Below, piece by piece: positions 55,783-64,000 of a stretch of DNA of 64,000 nt; the first letter of the stretch is position 1; every line of letters begins with the position of its first letter. Made by a program: the position numbers and the translations under genes. The stretch is from the NCBI GenBank assembly GCA_018340805.1, contig JACMZG010001914.1:49143218-49207217 (forward strand). Reading direction: 5' to 3'. The stretch is from Microvelia longipes. Lineage: Eukaryota > Arthropoda > Insecta > Hemiptera > Veliidae. A model generated the notes under the pieces. It had not been told where the DNA came from, made no database searches, and was given only the letters and a program-made list of their open reading frames with translations.

Positions 55783-56130
55783 TCATAGAGATATATACTA
55801 GAGGGGGCATAACGTTTCTCAATACATTAAGAGGTCTGAAACATCTCTTTTTTTAGAGCCCCTGAGAGCCCTGAAACAGGGCTCTCAGGTTCTGTGTAAC
55901 CTCATTGAAAACCTCTCTCGGGAAAGAGTAGACTGTAAGGTTTATTCAATAAAAATCAATTGTTTTCGACTTTCAGCACATTGTTTGTGCTTATTTGTAT
56001 TTTTAACGTTTACTATTAAAAGTCACTGTAATTTTGTTCTTTTTTATTTAGATTTATTCAATAGTCGAAAGTGATCAGGCTTACTTTTTGATGTTTCAAA
56101 ATTCAACAATAGGGCCCCTCTTAGTCAAGA
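55783..56130. mobile_element. Short inverted-repeat element (TCATAGAGATATATACTAGA family), copy 2
   Basis: Left end TCATAGAGATATATACTAGA; the right end reaches AATAGGGCCCCTCTTAGT and is then lost. The duplicated GAGAGCCCTGAAACAGGGCTC is a small palindrome. Confidence 0.72.
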
Positions 56131-57050
56131 TCATCTCGGATGGGACAAATATATTTACACTAAACATAGAAACCGAAATTGCAACTGAATTTTCCGAGAG
56201 CGTCAAATATCAAGTCCAGATTCGATCTTATTTTTATTATTCGATAAAGATTATTAATCATAAAGTTTGAAAGAAAATCTCTAATAAAGTTATTTATTTT
56301 GACTATATAGAAGCAGAATCTATCCTTAGTAACATACATTATTGGTCATTTCTTGGCATGACCTTTTGAATCCTGTTTTGAACACAAAAAAATGTAATCA
56401 CATCGAGAAAAACATCCCCTTTATTCAAAATCCTTGTGCAAAAGTGTAAAAACTGAGCTCTGAGAACGTTGCTTTCGATCAACCTCTCCGCTGATCGAAA
56501 ACTGCAGGAGGGCTTTTAAGGCTCCGCCCTTGGCCACGCCTTCTGAACCTGATCCGTGCTCCAGAGTGCAACTAACTTAAAAGATAAAGTAAACAGGGTA
56601 AAATAAAAAATTTTTGAACATAAAAATTTAGAAAACATGACTTATGATAGAACCTGACCACATCGGATTTGCTACTACCTCCTCCCTAAATTAGTTAATA
56701 AAGCTAATTAATTTATCTTCCTTGGCCTAACAGCCTCGGCAACAGCGGAGGCTGTTATTATAATAATAATAATAACAGGCTCGGGAACAAATACAGTTTT
56801 CTTTTGCATAGAAAACTGGACCTGATGCGGAAAAATATGCTTCGATCTCTTGTTGCGTAGAAACTATTTTTTCGGGCCGCTGTAAAGCAGGCACTTTACA
56901 TCTGAAATGCGTTTATACCGTTTTTGACAGTTTCGTAGTTATATACTGTCGCTGGTGTAGTTCCTCATATGTCCACTAGGTGGGAGGTTATCATATAATC
57001 TTCCTTGTTCTTCTTATTTTTTTTTGTTTATCTAATAAATAAACGAGCGT
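56130..57050. other. Non-coding; one diverged repeat relative
   Basis: 56680-56860 is related to the G/C-rich middle of the 49.8/50.5-kb duplication (TTGGCCTAACAGCCTCGG, CGATCTCTTGTTGCGTAGAA). A hairpin GTTTTCGATCAG-type inverted repeat lies at about 56470-56505. No gene seen. Confidence 0.45.
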
Positions 57051-57054
57051 TTTG

Positions 57055-57245
57055 TCAAGGATCTTGAATAAAAGGGGATGACCGCACTAAGTTCGATTTG
57101 CCATACAAACCAATTCCAAAAATTTAAAATATAATAAGCACAAATGGACTTAACAAGCACCACAAATGTAACCAATCACGAGAAGCACAAAGAAGGAAGT
57201 TTAGAAGCAAACTCTGACACCTTGCTACAAACCTGCGTATTGCGT
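57055..57245 (-). repeat. Dispersed repeat, copy 2 (inverse of 15600-16000)
   Basis: GGATCTTGAATAAAAGGGGA, GATTTGCCATACAAA, CTTAACAAGCACCACAAATG and CACGAGAAGCACAAAGAA match the inverse of intron-5 sequence. Confidence 0.65.
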
Positions 57246-57644
57246 TTTTTTATTAATAATCAAGGGGAAAGGGGTAATTGCTCTTAATTCTATAAAATAA
57301 TTATATTTTATATAATGATTCCAGTTTGCTATAGCGATTTATTTATGAATTGTTGAACCTGACTAAGATTCATGAAATACCAATAAAACCATTAAATATA
57401 GTTTGCTACAGTTTTTCAAGCTCTTTCGTCCAAATTATTGAAGTGCTTCGCGAGCCTAATTTTATAACGTTACAAACAGAAATATATCGATAAGTTAATG
57501 AATTTAATAGTTGAGAAAGGAAGTATCAAAAAGGACAGGGCTCCGCCAAGTATTATTTATCTATAATATATTATAGAATAATATAATAATAGATATAATA
57601 TATAAATAAGATAATAATAATAATAATAATTACTGAGATACCGA

Positions 57645-57995
57645 GTCGGTATTAGCTCAGTGGTAGAGCGCTCGCCTTTCGACCTGGAAGGTCAGGGGAA
57701 TCAAAAATCCAGCCGGGAGGACCTCCAATATGAGGTTACCCTTGTACCGTTACACTCGGGAGGTCTTGAATTCGAGGGCCGGCCAACCCAGCCAAGGTTT
57801 TACGTGGTTTTGTTGCGCTACTAATCGCAAATGCGGGTTGGTTCTTAGTTTCATCTGAGACAAGTCTGGATCCACGTTTCCGTTGTCTCCAGCTCACGAA
57901 AAGTTAATGTTCTCGGGCTGGGGAGATGAAGGTCGGAAAATATACTGAGCCTTTGTATGTCCGAAAACTATTAGTCAGTGAAAGTGATGGCGGCG
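57645..57995 (+). mobile_element. tRNA-derived SINE, second family, copy 1
   Basis: GTATTAGCTCAGTGGTAGAG + CGCTCGCCTTTCGACCTGGA is a full tRNA-like head with A box; the B-box region (GGTC..GGGAATCAAAAATCC) is degenerate. The body (ACCTCCAATATGAGGTTACC, CAGCTCACGAAAAGT, GTCCGAAAACTATTAGTCAG) matches 62560-62882. Confidence 0.82.
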
Positions 57996-57999
57996 ACAC

Positions 58000-58440
58000 G
58001 ATAACGTAATGTGACTAGTAACAAAGTGCTCGTTCTTGAAGACAGACGTCCTCCTAATGGCCTGCCGGAGCTTGACTTTCAGGTCAGGGCTATGAATGAG
58101 TTTGTACACACTGACATCTGGGTGCTAGAGTTCTTTGTCGGGTGGCGCTGGACTGGCTAGAGCGGTGAGGCCTAGCTAGAGTGGTGATGCTGGAACTGAT
58201 GAGATGGTGAGACTGGAAGACGAGGTCAAGTGAGACTAATGTGATCAGAGGAGCTAGTAAGACTAGGATGAAACAAAGCACACAGTGAACTAGTAGTCGG
58301 CGCTAGCCAGAGCGGTGAGCCTAGCCAGAGTCTAGCTGGTCTAGATGAACTAGGCACACTGTGAACTAGTCGCAGATACTAGCCAGAGCAGTGAGTTTGG
58401 ATAGAGTCTAGTTGAGCTGGATGAACTAGACACACTGTGA
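58000..58440. repeat. Low-complexity CTAG-rich diverged repeat
   Basis: Words CTAGCCAGAGCGGTGAG, GATGAACTAGACACACTGTG and AGTCTAGCTGGTCTAGATG recur three to four times with spacing of about 60-75 bp. No coding. Confidence 0.6.
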
Positions 58441-58525
58441 ACTGGTTATATGTGCTACCATGTACGAAGGGGGTGCTTCCTACGAATGGTATGGAGTGGA
58501 ATGACCCTACGTTAAAGCGTAAAAA

Positions 58526-58656
<131 letters not shown>

Positions 58657-58659
58657 GGT

Positions 58660-59130
58660 GATGGTTTTTTCTACAACACTACTAGCATGCTTGAACAAAG
58701 AAAACTAGGATAGAAGACATCGCGTGTTTTAACTGCATTTTCTTATATATTTTAAAAAACCTATTTGATTTTATGGTTATTCAATGCATCGAAATATGTC
58801 TATAAAATAGATTAGAAATATCCAAATCCTTGTTTTTTGTTAGTTCGACGTTTATGCCTGAAAGTTATGAATATTTTGGATGGATATCGGTATTAGATGT
58901 AAATGTATGCATGCATTGATATCCTCGTTTTTAGCGATAGACTGTCGTGTATTTGCCGTGATATTTATTGTTGTGCAAATATCATTCTGTTGGAAGTTAA
59001 GATTGTCATGCAAATGATTAAGGTTAAGGTCACATGATATCTTGCAAAGAACAGTTGCAACAAAGAACCGTTACTTAAACTATTCCTTTAAGTGAGTTTT
59101 TCATAACTGAACAATCGAAGGTTTTCAGAG
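58660..59130. other. AT-rich sequence, nothing recognised
   Basis: No open frame or repeat copy identified. Confidence 0.5.
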
Positions 59131-59134
59131 AAAC

Positions 59135-59504
59135 TCATAGAGACATATACTAGAAGGGGCATAGGTTATCTCATTACATTCAGAGGCCTGAAACATCATT
59201 TTGGTGCTCTCAGGGGCTCTGTGTAACCTCATTAAAAACTTCTCTAAAGAGTGAGTGAAGGTTATAATATATTAATTTTTGTCGTCTTCCCTCGCAGTTT
59301 TGTGTTTTGATTTATATTTTAAACGTTCATATGCATAGATAAACAATATTAACATATGTTAATATTGTTTATCTATGTCCATATGTAAGAGTCTGTATTT
59401 TTGTTCTGTTTATTTGATTATATTTTTAGTCGAAGGTGTTAAGGTTACTTTTTCGATGTTTCGAAACTCAATCAATAGGGCCCCTCTAGTAATGTATCTC
59501 TATG
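59135..59504. mobile_element. Short inverted-repeat element (TCATAGAGATATATACTAGA family), copy 3
   Basis: Ends TCATAGAGACATATACTAGA and CCCCTCTAGTAATGTATCTC + TATG. It contains a perfect 44-bp palindrome at about 59335-59380 centred on AACATATGTT. Confidence 0.8.
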
Positions 59505-59704
59505 GAGAAACATACTAACAGCGGTAACGGGGAATTCGTAACTTCGGCGAAGTTAAGACTGTTGTTAAAAATATTTATATATGACAAGCCGTTACTATGA
59601 CAACTGTTTATTACATTTTTATTATCATTCATTATGTCATGTTGTGATTATCTGATTTATGTTTATGAAATGTCGAGTTCATATTTAGAAACTTGTATTT
59701 TCTT

Positions 59705-60271
59705 AGACCAAGAGCCCAAGGGTGTTTTGTTAATAAAAAGTGTAATGGCTGGAACCGGTCTCAATTTTGCGTAAATACCTTCCCGAACAAGGATCTGCAA
59801 TTCTGCAGACTCGTATCGGATGGGTGTCCCAGGCTGAACGCACTTTACAGGTCAAATTTACCACCCAAGTTAATAAAAAGTGTAATGGCTGGAAACGGGT
59901 TTAATTTTTCGTAAATACATTCCTAAACAAGGATCTGCAATTCTGCCGACTCGTATCGGATGGGCGTCCCAGGCAGAACGCACTTTACAGGTTAAATTTA
60001 CTACCCAAGTTAACAAACAGTTTAATGGCTGGAACCGGTCTCAATTTTTCGTAAATACCTTCCTGAACAAGGATCTGCAATTCTGCCGACTCGTATCGGA
60101 AGGGTGTCCCAGGCAGAACCTCTGACCCCTAAAGTGCGTTCTGCCTGGGACACCCATCCGATACGAGTCGGCAGAATTGCAGATCCTTGTTCAGGAAGGT
60201 ATTTACGAAAAATTAAGACCGGTTCCAGCCATTACACTTTTTATTAACAAAACACCCTGGGCTCTTGGTCT
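59705..60271. mobile_element. Inverted-repeat element with internal ~143-bp tandem copies
   Basis: Ends AGACCAAGAGCCCAAGGGTG and CACCCTGGGCTCTTGGTCT. Inside, TAAAAAGTGTAATGGCTGG recurs near 59728, 59871 and 60014 (143-bp steps) and once inverted near 60230. The three direct and one inverted units share CTCGTATCGGATGGGTGTCC. Non-coding. Confidence 0.8.
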
Positions 60272-60567
60272 ATTACCTTAATGTATACTAAAACAAGGAC
60301 GGCGACATACTGAGTGTCCGAAGACATAGTGAGGAATAAATTAGGTGCAATGAGAGCCTAAAACTCTTTCACCGTCAGTGGTTAACGGTCTCGCCAGGAG
60401 CTCGATCATACCATATTTCAAATTAATTACCTATTACAAAATAAATCACATTATTTCTCGAAGGTTTAGAGTTTAGATGTCCTGGCAACTTTTGAATGTT
60501 CAAACTTTGACAGCAAATACATTTTAATTTAGTTCCTATTTTTTAACGTACTACTTATAATCCAAGA

Positions 60568-61216
60568 CCCGGACCTGAAAAAATGTGACTCATTTTGCAC
60601 TACTTCAAACCAATTTTTTCTGTAAACATACCTTAAAATTCGAAGAAAAAACTTAGTCTGCCCATCCAGAGTGGAGCTCTTCATACGTTTGCGCATGCTC
60701 AAAATTTTAGAATATCACACAAATTACAGTTTTTTTTATAAAAGTGATTCCCTGTAGGTCGAATGCAAATCATAAACAAAATATTTGATCACACAAAGGT
60801 GATCAAATGTTCAATGAAATGAGTGTTTCATCAAAATCATCTAAATCAGATGGCTGTAACCAAAGTTATGGCTCTTTCAAAAACACCAAAAAATGGTTAA
60901 TTTATGTAAAGTCAGCAAATTTCTTTGGAAAAATATTGGATTTTTGTGCATTTTTATGGCCATTTAACAAATGTCATAACTTTAGTTGTATTTATCCGAT
61001 TTTAACGAAAAAACACTCGTTTTATAGGAAATTTCATCAGTTTTTCTTCATCAGAATTTGTGCGATTTTCTAATAGCTTGAGTGACCGCATTCATATGAA
61101 GGGCTGCACTTTGGATAGGCAGACTCTGTTTTTCCTTTATAATTTAAGGTATATTTTCAGAAAAATTTGGTTTGACAAAACGATTCACATTTTTTAGGCT
61201 TTGCTCTTGGACTAAT
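60568..61216. mobile_element. Palindromic ~610-bp element, copy 4
   Basis: Left end CCCGGACCTGAAAAAATGTG; right end CACATTTTTTAGGCTTTGCT. Middle arms GTTATGGCTCTTTCAAAAAC and CATTTAACAAATGTCATAAC as in copies 1 and 2. Confidence 0.8.
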
Positions 61217-61279
61217 TGCAAACTCTCCAGCTTAATATCTATTCAAAGTACTAAAGCATTATTTACCTGAAGAAAGCTT

Positions 61280-61830
61280 AATATCTACTTACCATGCTTT
61301 ATTTGAAAGTAGATTACAGTATGGGATAATACTATGGGGTCACAGGCAACCCGAAAAACTTCTGATAAAGCAAAAATGCCTTGTAAGGATAATATCCGGG
61401 GTCCCAAGAAGGACTAAGTGCAAGCCTCTGTTTCAAAAATTAAGACTGATGACTATGACGGCTATTTTCATTTATCATAGTCTTAAACATGTAAAAAGAG
61501 ATAATAGCTTTATTAAAAATTCAGATGTTCATCAGTATGACACCAGAAACAAAAATAATATATATAATAATCAACATCGACTTACCAGATCTGAGACGGG
61601 TTTCTCCTACTTAGGAGTTCAGCTGTTCAACACCCTCCCGGCAGAAATTAGAAATCTCGATGACAATGATTTTGATAAGAAAATTAAAAATTTATTAAAG
61701 GAAAATCCTGTATACAAAATTGAAGAATTTTTTTCTTTGTTTTAAAATAATATCGATTGACGTTTGTATGTTTGCCATTGCAAATCTTAAACAATAAAGC
61801 TTTTATTTATTTATTTATTTTATTTATTTA
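61280..61830 (+). mobile_element. LINE reverse-transcriptase 3' end, best-preserved C terminus
   Basis: The frame reads SRLQYGIILWGHRQPEKL, CLVRIISGVPRRTKCKPL, then QYDTRNKNNIYNNQHRL, SETGFSYLGVQLFNTLP and ends NPVYKIEEFFSLF. No stop interrupts it from about 61300 to the stop near 61743. The 3' UTR (ACGTTTGTATGTTTGCCATT, CAATAAAGCTTTTATTTATT) is shared with 46.8 kb and ends in TTTA repeats. Confidence 0.88.
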
Positions 61831-62006
61831 TTTACTATTATCTTCAGATGGCATACACATTAAGATATAGTTGTAAAATGTAACTACTGTCTATTCAACC
61901 ACATTTAAGGTAGTAACAGTAACTCTACCCATAATGCATATATTTGTATTCACTTATTCAATTTAAATATTAATTTGTTATGCCCCCTAGTATTAATTAG
62001 TATTAT

Positions 62007-62543
62007 CCTTAGAATAATACTAATATAGAAGGAGCACAGGACCGTAAACACAATTCAATTCTACTGATAACACGAAAGCCGGTTGACTGGTGGTCTTAAG
62101 TAGGGGTACCACCCTAACAACAATACATTATTTTAAATATGTCATAAATATCCATTAATAAAGAAAGATCATAAAGAACAAATATAATAACTTAAAACAC
62201 CTGCTGAGTATATAATAAAACCGGTCTTAGATGGCAAAAGGATAGCGGAATACAAGAACCTACATTTTATTGACGAGAACTACTATAAATATAATTTTAA
62301 TTAAAAACGTACCCCAATTTAAAATGCTTATAATATTGTAATGCACCGATATTTATATTAGTATTTTATGAATAATCAATCATTAATTAATAATCGAATA
62401 TAATAATTCAGCAACCGGAAGTATTGCCAACTTTTTTATTAGAAAATTGAGTATTGTTAGGGTGGCAGCATTACTTAAGAGCACCAGTGAACTGCCTATC
62501 GTGTTATCAGTAGTGCTCCTTCTATATATAGTATTATTCTAAG
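62007..62543. mobile_element. Terminal-inverted-repeat element (CCTTAGAATAA family), copy 3
   Basis: Left end CCTTAGAATAATACTAATAT + GAAGGAGCACAGGACC; right end GTGCTCCTTCTATATATAGT + ATTATTCTAAG. Close to the 26.5-kb copy in layout and length (537 versus 549 bp). Confidence 0.82.
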
Positions 62544-62559
62544 TAATATCTCTCTTCTC

Positions 62560-62882
62560 TATTGTATCACCCCTTCACTTTCACTGACTAAGTTTTCGGA
62601 CATACGAAAACCCCGCTGAACCTTCACTTTTCGTGAGCTGGAGACAACGCAAACGTGGATCCAAACTTGTATCATGAGGATCCAATCCCTCATTTGCGTA
62701 TTAGTAGTCAAGGAAACCACGTAAAACCTGGCTGGGTTGGCCGACTTTGAATTCAAGACCTCTCGAGGGTACGTACGGTTCAAGGGATAACCTTATTTTG
62801 AGGTCCTCTCCTGGATATGAACCCTCGACCTCCAGGTTGAAAGGTGAGCGCTTGACTACTGAGCTACTAAACTCGGTCTAAT
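62560..62882 (-). mobile_element. tRNA-derived SINE, second family, copy 2
   Basis: Minus strand: GAGTTTAGTAGCTCAGTAGT + CAAGCGCTCACCTTTCAACC is the tRNA-like head, followed by GGGTTCATATCC (B box) and the shared body (GAGGTCTTGAATTC, CAGCTCACGAAAAGTGAAGG). It starts 17 bp after the neighbouring inverted-repeat element. Confidence 0.85.
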
Positions 62883-62941
62883 AGATTTGAACCGTTGCAC
62901 TATCAAAAACCTATATCCAGCAAGGTATTCCGTTGGATAAT

Positions 62942-63395
62942 ATAAGGCGCGGTCGAATATCTAGAACGTTGGATCACCAACAAACTTTTTTTATAATTTT
63001 GTTTTTCAAAATTTTCAGTAATTAGCCAAATTTATGATAAATGAAGCCTATTTCCGTAATCTGCACGCTCTTTTGGTTAATCTCAAAGAGTATTTACATT
63101 CACTCAATGATTTATTTTTAATCTAACTTGGTACATACATAAATACTGTTAGACGTCAATGTTGACATGTCAAAATATTGACGTATAACAGCAGTTATGT
63201 ATGTACCAAGTTAGATTAAAAATAAATCATTGAGTGAATGTAAATACTCTTTGAGATTAACTAAAAGAGCGTGCAGATTACGGAAATAGGCTTCATTTAT
63301 CACAAATCCGGCTAATTACTGAAAATTTTGAAAATATAAGTTATAAAAAAAGTTTGTTGGTGATCCAACGTTCTAGATATTCGACCGCGCCTTAT
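62942..63395. mobile_element. Near-perfect 454-bp foldback palindrome
   Basis: Arms of about 210 bp begin ATAAGGCGCGGTCGAATATC and differ at only a few bases; the centre is TAGACGTCAATGTTGACATG. No coding. Very recent or maintained by conversion. Confidence 0.9.
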
Positions 63396-63399
63396 TGGG

Positions 63400-64000
63400 A
63401 GTATTGCTCCATTATAAATTGTTCGTAAAGCTTGGGATCCTAATCCCCAATATAATTTTGCTGATAGCTAGAGAACACTTATTAATTTCAATGCCTCGTC
63501 GCAAACTTTATTCACATAAAGATTCCAAAAAAAAAATATTTATCAAAAGTGACTTCAAGATATTGAAGAGGTTTCAACTTCAATTCATTTGATGCCGTTC
63601 AGATACACATTTATGTCTTTCAGTCTTCGTTTAGTTATTTATGTAGGCATGCTTTCTATGGAATTAAATTGGCCCTGTCATCGCTATTCTCTTATATCTA
63701 AATTGAACTAGAAGACACCGTTTCGGCGTCGAATCAACTGATTACTGTGACATACATCGTCGCGCCGTTAAATATGTGCAAGGTCATATTATTTTGCGTG
63801 TATAGACGGTTTAATAATAAATAAATCTGCCTTCTTTCAAATAATATTATTTGAAGACAGTATTTTATATCTATTTTTAGATCAAAAACATGTCTAAAAG
63901 AAGAGTAAGATTTTAAAGTTGGCAAACCTGCGTGATTAAATGCAATAAGAAAATATGTTGGATACGAGATGGATGATGTCTTTATTAGTATGTCATATGT
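63400..64000. other. Non-coding sequence, nothing recognised
   Basis: Only random short frames; no repeat copy seen elsewhere in the window. Confidence 0.5.

Noticed and set aside
57645..57720. Functional tRNA gene
   Set aside because: Only the 5' half has tRNA character, the B-box region is degenerate, and the body continues as a SINE also found at 62560-62882.

Overview
The window is a stretch of animal nuclear DNA, most likely from an arthropod and probably an insect. It is AT-rich, with spliced genes, canonical GT..AG introns, long TA and CA microsatellites and a very heavy load of transposable elements. The exact species cannot be told from the sequence. Two genuine protein genes are visible, both on the + strand and both incomplete at a window edge or beyond.

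Gene 1 (4465..22109) is a RYK/Derailed-type Wnt-receptor pseudokinase. Nine in-frame coding exons give 472 residues: the second half of the WIF domain, the transmembrane segment, a Ser/Gly-rich linker and the whole kinase-like domain ending in Tyr-Val-stop. The signal peptide and first half of the WIF domain are not found and probably lie upstream. Gene 2 (from 31177) is nicotinate phosphoribosyltransferase (NAPRT, Preiss-Handler NAD synthesis). Only its first three coding exons (31177..31282, 41865..42035, 43895..44021) are recognisable, covering about 134 residues, the first quarter of the protein. I found no further NAPRT exon in the last 20 kb.

Everything else is repeats. Tandem arrays: 41-bp units (0.19-2.15 kb), 39-bp (4.8-5.6 kb), an alternating two-type satellite with a dimer near 172 bp (8.7-10.4 kb), 29-bp (11.05-11.4 kb), 27-bp (29.6-29.9 kb), 55-bp (36.0-36.65 kb), 36-bp (40.6-40.9 kb), 33-bp (42.3-42.6 kb), 31-bp (52.0-52.9 kb) and about 150-bp (53.5-53.9 kb). 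Dispersed elements: decayed LINE reverse-transcriptase fragments of at least two lineages, tRNA-derived SINEs, two 5S-rRNA-derived SINEs, two non-autonomous hAT elements with perfect 8-bp target duplications, a 2.2-kb hAT-like element nested in a LINE, and many foldback or palindromic elements. Some foldbacks carry a hammerhead-like motif, as does a probable Penelope-type LTR with a well-spaced TATA box and initiator.

The most unusual signal is a small DNA hairpin, stem-GA-GY-GAA-GC-GA-stem', which combines a GAA triloop with tandem G.A mismatches. It recurs in the 172-bp satellite, in the loops of foldback elements and twice in a 5S-SINE. A related form, without the GAA loop, is in the 55-bp array. 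The outer stem changes sequence between loci but stays complementary. A dense cluster of perfect GAA/AAA-triloop hairpins sits at 10.58-10.75 kb.
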